A stretch of DNA of 64,000 bases from Leptospira meyeri (GCF_004368965.1 NZ_SORO01000001.1:682001-746000), one strand, 5' to 3'; counted from the stretch's first letter, positions 36,908 to 46,562 are shown. Made by a program: numbers and translations. The notes: generated from the letters alone by a model not told the origin.

Positions 36908-39652
36908 TTACAGTTTACGAGCAATCTCGCGGATCTCGTATGCTTCGATTTCATCACCTACAGAAAAGTCGTTGAACCCATCAAGTAAGATACCGCACTC
37001 AAATCCAGTGAGAACATCTGCCACATCGTCTTTCATACGTTTGAGGTTTTTGATCTTACCTTCCCAAGTGATTTCACCAGACTCGCTCGAGATGACTCGA
37101 ACGTAAGCTTGTTTCGTGACCTTACCAGATTTCACCATACAACCTGCAATGTTACCAACTTTAGAAATTTTGAATACGTCTCGGATTTCTACCTTACCGA
37201 TTACGTTTTCTACTTTTTCAGGTTCGAGCATTCCTTCCATGGATGCTTTCACTTCGTTGACCACATCGTAGATGATACTATAGTATTTGATTTCTACTTT
37301 TTCTTTCTCAGCAAGAGATACCGTTTTTGGATTCGCACGTGTGTGGAAACCAATCACAATTGCATTGGATGCCGATGCCAAAATGATATCGGAATCTACT
37401 ATGGCTCCTGTTCCCGCATGGATTACGTTGAGACGAACATCAGCAGTAGAAAGTTTTTCCAACGCTTCTTTAACGGCCTCTGTAGATCCACGAACGTCTG
37501 CTTTGATGATGACTTTGAGTTCTTTGAGAGCACCTTGTTTAATGATCTCACTCATGTTATCGAGTGTGACACGTGTGGCCGCATTTTTCGATTGGCCAAG
37601 TCTTTCATAATCTTGACGGCTATGAGAGATAGTTCTTGCTTCTTTGTCATCAATCACCACATCAAATGGTGCTCCTGCATCAGGAACTCCATCAAGTCCT
37701 GTCACAAGGGCAGGGAAAGATGGACCAGCTTCACGGATGGAATGACCAAGGTCATCATACATGGCTCGCACACGACCGGCATGAACTCCCGCAACAAAAG
37801 CATCTCCTACACGAAGTGTTCCGTTTTGGATGAGAACCGTTGCCACAGCACCACGACCTGGATCGAGTTTTGCTTCCACAATGGTTCCTTTTGCTTTACG
37901 TTTTGGATTGGCTTTGTGATCGAGAAGTTCTGCTTGAATGAGAAGCATCTCGAGAAGTTTATCAATTCCAATGTTATTTTTTGCAGAAATATCACAATAG
38001 ATGGTTGTTCCGCCCCACTCTTCTGGTTGTAATCCATAGTTAGAAAGTTCTTGTCTCACCTTTTCTGGATTCGCTGCTGGTAAATCAATTTTGTTTACCG
38101 CAACAATGATGGGAACTTCTGCTTCTTTTGCGTGGTTAATGGCTTCAATCGTTTGAGGCATCACCCCATCGTCTGCAGCAACCACTAACACAACAATGTC
38201 AGTTACGGAAGCACCACGTGCTCTCATAGAAGTAAAGGCTTCGTGACCAGGAGTATCGAGGAAGGCAATTTTACCACGGTTGGTTTCTACTTGGTAGGCA
38301 CCAATGTGCTGCGTAATTCCACCCGATTCCCCTTCTGCAACCCTTGAAGAACGAATGGTATCCAAAAGTTTTGTTTTACCATGGTCAACGTGACCCATGA
38401 TGGTTACGACAGGAGGACGAGTGATATAGTCTTCCGGTGCATCCTTTTCTTCTTCGATCACAGTTTCATCGTAGAGGGAAACAATCTTCACCTTACAACC
38501 GTAATCATCTGCGAGAATGGATGCAGTTTCTGCATCGATCACATTATTGATGGTGACCATCATCCCCATTTTCATGAGTTTGCTGATGACTTCACCAGGT
38601 TTTAAATTCAGTTTTTTAGCGATCTCTCCCACCTGGATATTTTCCAAAATGGAGATTTCTTTAGGTACAGCAGCAAGAGCTGCGGCCTGCGCTTTTTGTT
38701 TGCGGAAGGATTGTTTGAAGAACTTTGTGTTTTCGTTTTCTTCCCTTCCGCCCTTTTCTTTATCAAATACTTTCTTTTTGGCGCCACTTGCTCCACCGGC
38801 ACCGGCTCCCGGAATGCCACCGGGTGCACCGAACGGAGCATCTCCTGGAGGTCTTCCACTACCAGGACCACCTTGTCCAATGGGTCTTGCCCCACGGTTT
38901 CCTTGGTAACCACCAGGGCCACCTTGTCCAGGTCCGCGATTCCCTTGGTAACCACCAGGGCCGCCTTGTCCAGGTCCACGATTCCCTTGGTAACCGCCGC
39001 CGCCTTGTCCAGGTCCACGATTCCCTTGGTAACCGCCGCCGCCTTGTCCAGGTCCACGATTCCCTTGGTAACCGCCACCGCCTTGTCCAGGTCCGCGATT
39101 CCCTTGGTAACCGCCACCGCCTTGTCCAGGTCCACGGTTCCCTTGGTAACCGCCACCGCCTTGTCCATCTTGCCTTTGTGGCCGTGGAGTGGTTGGTCGA
39201 GACACAATTGGGTTTCTATCTTCTTTTCTAAAATAACCTTGGTTTCCTCCTCCTTGGCCTTGGCCACCACCGGAACGGTAGTTAGGAGAAGAAGTGTCAC
39301 CAGAAAGAATAGACTCGGGTTTTCTGTCCATCGGGGGTCTTTCTCGTTCTGGTTGTGGTTCCGGTTTTCTTTCTGGCCGGGACACAATGGGTGACGCTTG
39401 GGAAGGAGCTTGCGGACCGGAACCTAGTCCCTGTCTTTTGGCTTCCTCACGAATGAGTTCATTCAAATCCTTTTTTTTATCCGAAGCGGATGCAGAAGGT
39501 TTTACTTCAGGCGCTGCGCTTTGAGGACTCGCACTGGATTCTTTTTTCTCATCTGCAGGTGCCGCTTTTTTCTTGATGACAAGTTTTTTCTTTGTTTTGT
39601 CACCACTGGCTCCCTGCTGGAGGGTTTCTTTTATCGATTTTTGCTCTTCCAT
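36908..39652 (-). CDS. infB: Translation initiation factor IF-2
   Basis: IF-2 is the GTPase that brings initiator tRNA to the 30S subunit and joins the subunits. The N-terminal 300 residues are a long linker that is basic, proline-rich and glycine-rich. The IF2-N domain follows ([16 protein letters not shown] near residue 345), then the G domain with [26 protein letters not shown] and NKIDL, domain II and the C-terminal fMet-tRNA-binding part. At 914 residues it is in the long-form range. It lies between nusA and rbfA. Confidence 0.97.
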   Translation of the reverse strand: MEEQKSIKETLQQGASGDKTKKKLVIKKKAAPADEKKESSASPQSAAPEVKPSASASDKKKDLNELIREEAKRQGLGSGPQAPSQASPIVSRPERKPEPQPERERPPMDRKPESILSGDTSSPNYRSGGGQGQGGGNQGYFRKEDRNPIVSRPTTPRPQRQDGQGGGGYQGNRGPGQGGGGYQGNRGPGQGGGGYQGNRGPGQGGGGYQGNRGPGQGGGGYQGNRGPGQGGPGGYQGNRGPGQGGPGGYQGNRGARPIGQGGPGSGRPPGDAPFGAPGGIPGAGAGGASGAKKKVFDKEKGGREENENTKFFKQSFRKQKAQAAALAAVPKEISILENIQVGEIAKKLNLKPGEVISKLMKMGMMVTINNVIDAETASILADDYGCKVKIVSLYDETVIEEEKDAPEDYITRPPVVTIMGHVDHGKTKLLDTIRSSRVAEGESGGITQHIGAYQVETNRGKIAFLDTPGHEAFTSMRARGASVTDIVVLVVAADDGVMPQTIEAINHAKEAEVPIIVAVNKIDLPAANPEKVRQELSNYGLQPEEWGGTTIYCDISAKNNIGIDKLLEMLLIQAELLDHKANPKRKAKGTIVEAKLDPGRGAVATVLIQNGTLRVGDAFVAGVHAGRVRAMYDDLGHSIREAGPSFPALVTGLDGVPDAGAPFDVVIDDKEARTISHSRQDYERLGQSKNAATRVTLDNMSEIIKQGALKELKVIIKADVRGSTEAVKEALEKLSTADVRLNVIHAGTGAIVDSDIILASASNAIVIGFHTRANPKTVSLAEKEKVEIKYYSIIYDVVNEVKASMEGMLEPEKVENVIGKVEIRDVFKISKVGNIAGCMVKSGKVTKQAYVRVISSESGEITWEGKIKNLKRMKDDVADVLTGFECGILLDGFNDFSVGDEIEAYEIREIARKL
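38891..39169 (-). repeat. In-frame tandem repeat coding Gly-rich YQGNRG units in infB
   Basis: Seven copies of a 13- or 14-residue unit containing [12 protein letters not shown] are encoded by 39- and 42-base repeats at residues 162-254. The first five units are 39 bases and the last two carry an extra proline codon ([11 protein letters not shown]). The high identity of the units makes copy number likely to differ between strains. Confidence 0.9.
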
Positions 39653-39667
39653 AGTATGCCTTAAAAC

Positions 39668-41065
39668 TTAACCCTCTTCTACCCATTCGATAGATTCACG
39701 AAGCAAACGCAAAATTTGTTCTGCTGTTGTTTTCCCGATTCCGGAAATTTTCGAAAGTTCCTCTTGGCTGAACTCGAGAAGGGTTTCCACGTTTTTGATC
39801 CCGCCGGCTTCGAGAAGACCAACGATCCTTGGAGTGAGTCCAGGTACCTCGGATAACGGAGTGTATCCGGAATCCTCTTCTTCCTCTTCTGCACTTTCAT
39901 TATATTGGTCTTCCGATTCTTCCATTGCCTCTTGTTGGGCATTAAAGAGTCGATCCAGTTTTTCACGAGCTTCCGGCGAAGCCAGTTCTTGGTTGTATTG
40001 GGATACAGTTTTGATATCGATTTTGAAACCGGAAAGTTGAGATACCAATTTTACGTTGGATCCGTTGATTCCGATGGCAAGAGAGAGAGATTCATCTGGA
40101 ACGATGACAAGAGCATCTCCTCTTTTTCTATCCACATGCACTTCTACTGGTTTTGCCGGTGAAATTGCATTGGCAATGAATACACTTGGTTCATCTGAGT
40201 GAAGGACGATGTCGATTCTTTCGTTTCCAAGTTCGCGAACGATCGCTTGGATTCGAACCCCTTTCATTCCCACACAGGCACCCACAGGATCTACATCAGA
40301 CTTACTAGTGGTGACTACCACCTTTGTTCTGTAAGATGGAATGCGGGCTACGTCTCTGATTTCCACAATGCCATCATACACTTCGGGAATTTCCATCTCG
40401 AAGAGTTTTTTAACAAAATCACCAGACGCACGAGAGAGCGTGATGACAGGCATTGGTTCGCGAGGCCTGAGTTCCACACGAGAAATGATGGCTTTGAGAC
40501 GATCCCCTTGGCGGTATTTTTCACCAGGGTTTTGGTCCTTTTTCAGCATGATCCCTTCTACCTTACCGAGGTCGATGGACATGATGTCTTTTTTCCAACG
40601 TTGGAAATAACCGTGAGTGAGTTCGCCTTCTTTTGATTTATACTCTTGGTAGAGTAATTCTTTTTCCATATCGCGGAGACGTTGGAAAACCATTTGTTTG
40701 GCTTGGCTAGAAAGAACCCGAGATAGGTCTTGGGGTTTTTCAAACACACGTATTTGGGTTCCCACTTGTGCAGAAGGATCCAATTTGGTTGCCTCTTCCA
40801 GAGAAATCTCTAGAGGGTTTGTTGTTTTATCTTCTACCACGTCACGAAGGACAGAGATGATGATTTCGTTTTTGTTGTCGGAACCGAAGTCTACTTGGCA
40901 ACGATCATCTGTTTCTGCTTCCAAACCAACCTTTTTGCGATAGGCGGCGAGAAGTGAGTCACGGATGACACCGAGTACGAGTTCTCTATCAAGAGATTTA
41001 TCCTGACAGAATTGTTGGATGGCTTCGAATAGCCCAGTTTCTTTCGTTGCTTGTTTTGTCGCCAT
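39668..41065 (-). CDS. nusA: Transcription termination/antitermination factor NusA
   Basis: NusA binds RNA polymerase and nascent RNA. The order is: N-terminal RNAP-binding domain, S1 domain around residues 135-200 (GYFQRWKKDIMSIDLGKVEGIML), KH1 and KH2 (GVRIQAIVRELGNERIDIV and AIGINGSNVKLVSQLSG), an acidic linker EESEDQYNESAEEEEEDSG split here as EESEDQYNES with EEEEEDS, and a C-terminal helix-hairpin-helix SKISGIGKTTAEQILRL. It lies between rimP and infB as in most bacteria. Confidence 0.96.
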   Translation of the reverse strand: MATKQATKETGLFEAIQQFCQDKSLDRELVLGVIRDSLLAAYRKKVGLEAETDDRCQVDFGSDNKNEIIISVLRDVVEDKTTNPLEISLEEATKLDPSAQVGTQIRVFEKPQDLSRVLSSQAKQMVFQRLRDMEKELLYQEYKSKEGELTHGYFQRWKKDIMSIDLGKVEGIMLKKDQNPGEKYRQGDRLKAIISRVELRPREPMPVITLSRASGDFVKKLFEMEIPEVYDGIVEIRDVARIPSYRTKVVVTTSKSDVDPVGACVGMKGVRIQAIVRELGNERIDIVLHSDEPSVFIANAISPAKPVEVHVDRKRGDALVIVPDESLSLAIGINGSNVKLVSQLSGFKIDIKTVSQYNQELASPEAREKLDRLFNAQQEAMEESEDQYNESAEEEEEDSGYTPLSEVPGLTPRIVGLLEAGGIKNVETLLEFSQEELSKISGIGKTTAEQILRLLRESIEWVEEG

Positions 41066-41069
41066 AGTC

Positions 41070-41579
41070 TTAAATTTCTAAATACAAATTTCCCTTTCGT
41101 ATTTCTGCGATGGGCATAGATACCGATTTTTGGTTCTTTTTGTGTCGAGTTTTACGATCGTAAAGCGTAAGCTCAACTGAATCCCCCGAAACCGGTCCCA
41201 AACGATACAATCGTTTGTCCCATTTCCCTGCTTCCAGCGGCACTTCTAGTTTGACTAAAAGTCCTTGGAAACGACTTAAATCCTCCGGCAGACGCAAAAC
41301 ACGTTCTGCTCCTGCGGAGGAGACTTGGAGAGTGAAATCAAATTCCTCTCCCCATAAATCCAGCTCCTCTTTGAGTCTCCTAGACACAGTCTCACAGTCT
41401 TCCAAACTAGCGGAGCCAGTTTTGTCTGTGAGATGATCCAGTTCTATCTCAATGAGGGCGTGGTTTTTCCGATTCTGTACTTGGAGCGAAAAAAGCGCTA
41501 GAGGTGGAGCGAGAACACGTAAAATAAGTTCTCTGATGTTTTCCTCGGTATATACCAAACCATTTCCAAAAGATTCCAA
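41070..41579 (-). CDS. rimP: Ribosome maturation factor RimP
   Basis: RimP assists 30S assembly. The fold is recognised by NHALIEIELDHLTDKTGSASLEDCETVSRRL in outline (first domain; the key segment is SLEDCETVSR), VSSAGAERVLRLPEDLSRFQG, and the C-terminal Sm-like SVSMPIAEIRKGNLYLEI end. It heads the minus-strand run; its start is 111 bases from the divergent lipoprotein gene, so the run's main promoter probably lies there. Confidence 0.9.
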   Translation of the reverse strand: MESFGNGLVYTEENIRELILRVLAPPLALFSLQVQNRKNHALIEIELDHLTDKTGSASLEDCETVSRRLKEELDLWGEEFDFTLQVSSAGAERVLRLPEDLSRFQGLLVKLEVPLEAGKWDKRLYRLGPVSGDSVELTLYDRKTRHKKNQKSVSMPIAEIRKGNLYLEI

Positions 41580-41690
41580 AAGGAATCCGTATAAGAGACC
41601 CAGCTCATGCTAAAATTTAACATGTCTACTGTCAAGCTAGGAAAAGCGAGTTGTCCTGTAAATAAAAAATTAGGGAATGGATGTTGCACC

Positions 41691-42797
41691 ATGCGAACCC
41701 TTTACCTTTTCCTCACCCTCATCTTTTCCGTATCCTGCCTTCGTTTTCGAGTGGAAAACTTAAAAGAAGAAATCCTTTTCCGGATCCCACTGGGACAAAC
41801 AAATGAGAGTTTTGAGGGTGTTGTGGTGAACCAAGTACTCACCAACGTTCCATTGACCATCCCCAACTCCTCCAATATTAGCGCAATGGCGGATAATAAA
41901 CAAGCCGTAATCAAACTTTTTGACAGAAATGGAAGGCTTGATGCCACACTCGGGAACCCTGATTTCAAATCAGTTTCCGGAATTCCGCATTACCCATTTC
42001 GATTTGGTGGGATTGGAATCGTGGCCATGAACGAAGATGGAGACCTGATTGTACAAAATAGAATTTCTTCCAAGGGAATGGAACTACCCCAAGGCCAAGA
42101 AAACCTATACAAAACGTACAGTGGTTCCTTTTCTACCCAAGGAACTACGGTTCTTCCTTCCTTTCTTGTACAAATTTCACAAAAAGGTGTCGTGAAATTT
42201 ATGTTAGGGGCTTCTGGAAAAAACTCCGAACCATTTCGTTACATTGAATTCATTCTCCCCGGGGAAGGCGAAAAGTTATTTGTCTACCATCGCATTGCAG
42301 AAGAAATGCGACTTTCTTATTTTGAAGAAGGAGAACTCAAAGGGAACCTAAAAGAATCAGGCCTTGATGTATTTGCCAGTAATGATGCCAAAGAATATGA
42401 CATCACCCTAGACAAACTCCTCCCACATCCAGAAGGTGAGTATGTTCTCGGATCGTTTAGTTATTATTCGAAAAAAGACAAACGGTTTAAGTTCCGAAGG
42501 ATCTTTCGTTTTGTTTTTGATTCCAAAAGTTCGCAAATGTTAAAAGAAATCCAGGACCCTTCTGAAATTTTATTTTCCATTCGTAACAACGGGGAATTTT
42601 ATATTTGGGAAACAGAAGACGGTGGGAATGCAGCAAGGCTCCAAGTCCATGACAAAGAGGGAAACCATATCAATAACAAAAGGATTCCTTTTTCCAGTCC
42701 CCGTGGCCAATGGCGAGAAACCTATACAGATGCTTTTGATAATATTTATTCGGTTCGCATTCGCGCAGGGGCCTTGGAAGTCTATCGTTGGATTTAA
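41691..42797 (+). CDS. Lipoprotein of unknown function
   Basis: The start MRTLYLFLTLIFSVSCLRF is a lipoprotein signal with lipobox FSVSC. The rest, about 350 residues, has repeated beta-strand-like stretches such as GIGIVAMNEDGDLIVQNRI and EFYIWETEDGGNAARLQVHDKEG, consistent with a propeller, but no clear family. The frame is open 28 codons upstream with extra cysteines, which would hide the signal. It ends exactly where the NAD(P)H-hydrate repair gene begins, so the two are in one transcript. Function unknown. Confidence 0.7.
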   Translation: MRTLYLFLTLIFSVSCLRFRVENLKEEILFRIPLGQTNESFEGVVVNQVLTNVPLTIPNSSNISAMADNKQAVIKLFDRNGRLDATLGNPDFKSVSGIPHYPFRFGGIGIVAMNEDGDLIVQNRISSKGMELPQGQENLYKTYSGSFSTQGTTVLPSFLVQISQKGVVKFMLGASGKNSEPFRYIEFILPGEGEKLFVYHRIAEEMRLSYFEEGELKGNLKESGLDVFASNDAKEYDITLDKLLPHPEGEYVLGSFSYYSKKDKRFKFRRIFRFVFDSKSSQMLKEIQDPSEILFSIRNNGEFYIWETEDGGNAARLQVHDKEGNHINNKRIPFSSPRGQWRETYTDAFDNIYSVRIRAGALEVYRWI

Positions 42798-44291
42798 ATG
42801 AAACAAAATCCTCTTTTTACCAATAAAGAATCCAAAGCACTAGATGCTCTCACGATAAAAGAACTTGGGTTTCGGGAAGAAACCCTAATGGGAATGGCCG
42901 CCCTTTCTGTATTTCATGCCAATGAAGATTTATGGAAAACCGCAGAATCCATTTGGATCCTTTCTGGAACGGGAGGAAACGGAGGGGATGGTTATGCCCT
43001 TGCTCATATTCTTCACCAAGAAGGATATAAGGTTCGTTCGTTTTCGACAGCACCAAACAAGTCAGAGGCGGGAAAGTTTTATGAATCCTTGGTTTCTAAA
43101 ACTCTGGGTGCGATTGGAACGATTGATGATTTTTATGAGGAATGGGAAGAAGCAAAAGAAGACTCGGTTTTACTTGTAGATGCCCTTCTGGGAACCGGAT
43201 TCCAAAACGAACTTTCGGAAGAACTCACAGAGCTGATAGAAACCATCAATGAATCCGATGTCTTTTTTTACCGGTTGTCACTGGACAGTCCCAGTGGTTG
43301 GAATCCGTATCTACTCGGCGATCCAGACTCCAAGGCCAATAGTTTTGTTTTTGCTGATTCCATTGAAGAACTCGGAACAAGGAAATGGGAAAACGTAGGG
43401 TTTATCTATGAAAAAGATTCCATCATTCCAAGATACTATGAATCGATCGGGTTTCCCATCCACACCCACCTAAGTGATATTACATTTTCAAAACGATATT
43501 ATTTTGAAGCAGATCCCGAGTCTGCCATCCAAACCCTTAAAAGAAAAAATAAAGACCATAAATACAGTGCAGGTTCTGCTTTATTTTATGGAGGTTCTGA
43601 TGGAATGGAAGGAGCCATCCTCCTTTCGGAACAGGCCTTCTCTAGACTTGGTGGAGGGATTAGTAAAATTTTCTCCCCATCTTTAAAAATCAGTTCCTTT
43701 GTTTTAAAAGAAGATCTTTCCAAAATGACCAAAACAAGTTCTCTCACAGAAACTTTCGAAGATCCGTTTTTAAAAAAAACAAAGACCGTCGTTGTGGGTC
43801 CAGGCCTTACCCAATACCCAAATGATCTAGGTGGATGGACTGTTCCGGAAAATTTACGTTTGATTTTAGATGCAGGTGCCATTCCAACAAAAGGAAGTCC
43901 CCTTCCAAAGGGAAACCAAATCCTACTCACTCCCCATGTCGGAGAACTGAATCGAATGACGGGAAAAACTCATAACTCTGTGCAGTCCGCCTACGATACA
44001 TTAATCGAATACTGCTCACAAAACAATGTTTATGTGCTACTCAAATCCTTTGTGAGTTTACTCGTTTGTCCAGATGGTTCTTCTTATGTTTGGGAATCAC
44101 CCAATCCCAAACTAGCGACTATGGGAACGGGAGATTTATTATCAGGAATTTTGGCACGTTACTTAAGTTTGGATTTAACAATCCCTGAATCTGTACAGTT
44201 GGCTTTATCATTACTCGACCACTCCAAACAATTGGAAGAACCCTATCCTTCTGCCCACCAAATCCTAAAGTCTCTTGTGGAGTTAGTGTGA
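42798..44291 (+). CDS. nnr: Bifunctional NAD(P)H-hydrate epimerase / ADP-dependent dehydratase
   Basis: The enzyme repairs damaged NADH/NADPH: the N-terminal YjeF domain interconverts R and S hydrates, and the C-terminal ribokinase-like domain dehydrates S-NAD(P)HX using ADP. The epimerase has GTGGNGGDGYALA near residue 55, then VLLVDALLGTG and SLDSPSGW near residue 155. The dehydratase has FYGGSDGMEGAILLSE near residue 265, LTPHVGELNRMTG near 380 and GTGDLLSGILARY near 440 with the catalytic aspartate. At 497 residues it has the usual two-domain size. Confidence 0.92.
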   Translation: MKQNPLFTNKESKALDALTIKELGFREETLMGMAALSVFHANEDLWKTAESIWILSGTGGNGGDGYALAHILHQEGYKVRSFSTAPNKSEAGKFYESLVSKTLGAIGTIDDFYEEWEEAKEDSVLLVDALLGTGFQNELSEELTELIETINESDVFFYRLSLDSPSGWNPYLLGDPDSKANSFVFADSIEELGTRKWENVGFIYEKDSIIPRYYESIGFPIHTHLSDITFSKRYYFEADPESAIQTLKRKNKDHKYSAGSALFYGGSDGMEGAILLSEQAFSRLGGGISKIFSPSLKISSFVLKEDLSKMTKTSSLTETFEDPFLKKTKTVVVGPGLTQYPNDLGGWTVPENLRLILDAGAIPTKGSPLPKGNQILLTPHVGELNRMTGKTHNSVQSAYDTLIEYCSQNNVYVLLKSFVSLLVCPDGSSYVWESPNPKLATMGTGDLLSGILARYLSLDLTIPESVQLALSLLDHSKQLEEPYPSAHQILKSLVELV

Positions 44292-44902
44292 TGGGAAAAG
44301 GATACCACTCACGTTCACCAGAAGAATTTCGCGATTACCTAAAACAAATCGGTGATAAAAACAAAAAAACAAGATGGAGACAAATTGTTCTCCTCATCGA
44401 TTTGGTTTTGGTTGTTCTCATTTTTTACATTGGGTTTCGAGCTTTGAATCCTGGGAGTTTCCAAAACAGAACCCAGTCCGACAAACAGATCGTAGACGGA
44501 TACCCTACTTATTTAAGTTTATCCAGAGAGGAAGATGAAAAGTTCCAAGGTTATTTTTTATTTATAGAAAATAATACAAAAAACCAAATTCAAGTCCCAA
44601 ACCCGAAGTGGAAGTCCGAGTTTCGAATCAAAACAAGACAAGGAGTTTTGTGTTTCCAGGAGGATATCCTTTGGGAAACCAGAGTCATTCCCCCGAATGC
44701 AAATGGATTTTTATACCATTCTGTTTCCAAAGAAAAATGGAAGTCCTTGGTCGCAGATTGCCGAAAAGAAATTTTTGATGAAGAAGCTTCTGTCTTTCGC
44801 TCCAAGTTTCGTTCTTTGGATTTAGGATTTTATTCTCAAGTGCTTGTCCATTCAGAAGACAGAACGTATACGTTTCAAATCAAACAAAGGCCATACAAGT
44901 AA
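44291..44902 (+). CDS. Small membrane-anchored protein of unknown function
   Basis: A basic N-terminal region (MGKGYHSRSPEEFRDYLKQ and KKTRW) is followed by one membrane helix IVLLIDLVLVVLIFYIGF near residue 35, then about 145 residues probably outside the cytoplasm, with beta-like content. It overlaps the repair-enzyme stop; GTG 44288 is another possible start, one codon earlier. The operon position (lipoprotein, repair enzyme, this gene) gives no specific role. I do not recognise it. Confidence 0.65.
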   Translation: MGKGYHSRSPEEFRDYLKQIGDKNKKTRWRQIVLLIDLVLVVLIFYIGFRALNPGSFQNRTQSDKQIVDGYPTYLSLSREEDEKFQGYFLFIENNTKNQIQVPNPKWKSEFRIKTRQGVLCFQEDILWETRVIPPNANGFLYHSVSKEKWKSLVADCRKEIFDEEASVFRSKFRSLDLGFYSQVLVHSEDRTYTFQIKQRPYK

Positions 44903-44907
44903 GATGC

Positions 44908-44929
44908 GTTGGGCAAAGATTTGCCCAAC
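44908..44929 (+). terminator. Rho-independent terminator
   Basis: GTTGGGCAAA (44908-44917) pairs with TTTGCCCAAC (44920-44929), followed by TTTCATTT. A compact GC-rich stem just after the stop of the membrane-protein gene. Confidence 0.75.
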
Positions 44930-44956
44930 TTTCATTTCGATTTCTACTAGCGAAGG

Positions 44957-45409
44957 TTACCGACCATTGGGCTGCAAGGAGCTCGATACAACGACTCCCC
45001 CGACCACGATCAAAACCGTGCCGATCAAAACTTTAACAAAGTTCAAATCTCTCCACTCTGAAAAAACAATAGCTCCCAGGATGACAGCAACGATGGCATT
45101 GGAATTTGTGAGAGGGGCTATAACTGATACCGGTAATTTTAAAACCGAAATACCATAACTCATACAATATATCGCAGTAGACCAGGAAAGTCCCATAAGA
45201 AAAGCAAAGAGTCCACCATTGAGAGTTACATCTTTCATTCCACTTTGGAAAGCAAAAACAACTCCATAACAGAAAATGGAAAACCCAACAAAGACCAAGT
45301 AGATTGGCAAACTAATTCCCGCACGTAGACTTAATTTCATGATGACAGTTTCCATTCCGAGAAGCAAAGCGGGAAAAACCCCGCCGATCAGTATTGTTCT
45401 AAGTTCCAT
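44957..45409 (-). CDS. Half-size EamA/DMT family transporter
   Basis: At 150 residues this has about five hydrophobic helices, half of the usual ten of the drug/metabolite transporter superfamily, ending VLIGTVLIVVGGVVVSSS like a second EamA repeat. SPVSVIAPLTNSNAIVAVILGAIVFSEW is the family core in outline (the key part is PLTNSNAIVAVILG). Such half-size proteins work as dimers. It is the last gene of the marR-DUF1398 operon. The 45428 gene stops 19 bases before it. Confidence 0.75.
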   Translation of the reverse strand: MELRTILIGGVFPALLLGMETVIMKLSLRAGISLPIYLVFVGFSIFCYGVVFAFQSGMKDVTLNGGLFAFLMGLSWSTAIYCMSYGISVLKLPVSVIAPLTNSNAIVAVILGAIVFSEWRDLNFVKVLIGTVLIVVGGVVVSSSLQPNGR

Positions 45410-45427
45410 ATCTATTTTTAACCATTG

Positions 45428-45847
45428 TTATTGGTTCACCACTACCGCAGGGTATTCTTCCATATAACTTTCTCCGTTCACACCGTAGTAAACAACCTTA
45501 CGACCTAGGAAATCAACATCGTATCCAATCACTCCTGCTTCCCAAGCTGCGTTCAGAAATTCAGGGAAACTGCTTCGGCCTTCCTGATCGGTGCGAAGTG
45601 CGGTGATGAGTGCGTCCCTATTGAAGGGAGGAATCTCATGAACCCCGTTTACAAGGGGAGTTCCTTGCTGTAAAACTGAGCCATCTTTCATATAGTATAC
45701 TGATTGGCAGGAAGGCAGAGACCAACGGTTCGTCACCACTCCTGCATTTCGTAGGACCTCCGCAAGTACAGGGAATCCTCCTACTTTCGGGCGAATGGAC
45801 ATCGCAAATTTTTGCGCTTCGGTTAGTTTTGTTGTTAGGTTGGTCAT
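45428..45847 (-). CDS. DUF1398 family protein
   Basis: A small cytoplasmic-looking protein of 139 residues. The sequence SVYYMKDGSVLQQGTPL and the ending VGYDVDFLGRKVVYYGVNGESYMEEYP, used here as IGYDVDFLGRKVVYYG, resemble DUF1398, often annotated as a phage envelope protein although no phage link is shown. Start ATG 45847 is supported by GAGGAG six bases upstream; an ATG at 45865 lies within the marR stop region. The marR gene ends nearby and the two are co-transcribed. Function unknown. Confidence 0.72.
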   Translation of the reverse strand: MTNLTTKLTEAQKFAMSIRPKVGGFPVLAEVLRNAGVVTNRWSLPSCQSVYYMKDGSVLQQGTPLVNGVHEIPPFNRDALITALRTDQEGRSSFPEFLNAAWEAGVIGYDVDFLGRKVVYYGVNGESYMEEYPAVVVNQ

Positions 45848-45857
45848 TGTGTTCTCC

Positions 45858-46340
45858 TCATTCAATTGGGTTTAAGTTTAGTTTATGTGTTTCTGCTAGT
45901 TTCACGAGAATCTTCCGAAGTTCGTCTTTCTCCGATTTGGAAAGCAAAGAAAAAAATGCGAAATCGTTTTCATCTGCAATCAATGAAAGTTTCGGAACAA
46001 GTCGGAGCCCCTCTTTTGTGAGTTTGATTTCTTGGTAACGCCGGTCTTCACTTGCTTCTTGGCGACTCACTAGGCCTTTGTTTAGTAGCCTGTCTATGAG
46101 TTTGGATACAGCTCCGCGACTGAGTCCTGTGATTTCTGCCACAACACTAGGCGAAGTGTTAGTGTCATAAGAATACATTTCCCGAAGGATCACCCATTCG
46201 GCTACTGTCACATCCAAAGTCGCAAGTTTTCCCGCAAAAGAATGAGAAACAGCATTGGAAACAACCCGCAAATGGTATCCCAGATGGGATTTCAGATGGG
46301 ATTTCAAGTGGCTTGGTTCTAAATTTTGTTTTTTACGCAC
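45858..46340 (-). CDS. MarR family transcriptional regulator
   Basis: The winged-helix core is clear: TVAEWVILREMYSYDTN, SPSVVAEITGLSRGAVSKLIDRL as recognition region in outline (the key part is TGLSRGAVSKLID), and the wing RQEASEDRRYQEIKLT. The frame is open to a TTG at 46391, but those first 17 codons encode the operator palindrome. GTG 46340 lies six bases after a good -10 box and is my chosen start, making a leaderless message likely. DUF1398 and an EamA transporter follow in the same operon. Confidence 0.8.
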   Translation of the reverse strand: MRKKQNLEPSHLKSHLKSHLGYHLRVVSNAVSHSFAGKLATLDVTVAEWVILREMYSYDTNTSPSVVAEITGLSRGAVSKLIDRLLNKGLVSRQEASEDRRYQEIKLTKEGLRLVPKLSLIADENDFAFFSLLSKSEKDELRKILVKLAETHKLNLNPIE

Positions 46341-46343
46341 AGG

Positions 46344-46375
46344 TTGACAATAGTTTCCTAGGAAACCATTGTCAA
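46344..46375 (-). promoter_or_regulatory. Promoter embedded in a 32-bp palindrome upstream of marR
   Basis: Arms TTGACAAT (46344-46351) and ATTGTCAA (46368-46375) with inner GTTTCC/GGAAAC are symmetric about TA; one pair is mismatched. On the minus strand TTGACA and TATTGT are separated by exactly 17 bases, a full sigma-70-type promoter inside the operator. The plus strand has a weaker copy (CATTGT). A MarR dimer here would block the polymerase site directly. Confidence 0.7.
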
Positions 46376-46498
46376 GGAAATTAATTTGCAAAATGATTAC
46401 GGTCTAGAAAATTTTTATAATAAATTCAGAAGGCGAATCGAGAAGGAAGGGAATATTTTCAAAATTTATAAACCATCTCCATGCGAGAGGGATACGAC

Positions 46499-46562
46499 GG
46501 GCTTGGTCTGACGCATGTCAGACGGGAGCGAACGCGCACCCCAGAGTAGCCCGGTCCCGAAA
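46499..46562 (+). repeat. Dispersed three-way-junction repeat, copy B
   Basis: Same layout as copy A: hairpin 1 GTCTGAC-GCAT-GTCAGAC and hairpin 2 GGGAGCG-AACG-CGCACCC, enclosed by GGGCT and AGCCC. Loop bases differ from copy A while stems stay paired. It lies in the 435-base gap between marR and the PPK2 genes; I see no other feature in that gap. Confidence 0.75.

Noticed and set aside
37109..38032. 307-codon open frame antisense to infB
   Set aside because: It is a shadow of a well-supported IF-2 gene; the protein has no recognisable domain and a composition typical of reverse frames.
38696..39394. Long open frames opposite the infB glycine repeats
   Set aside because: Regular 39-base repeats keep all six frames open; the repetitive translations are by-products.
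46340..46391. marR starting at TTG 46391
   Set aside because: That start would place the promoter/operator palindrome inside the coding sequence; GTG 46340 is better.
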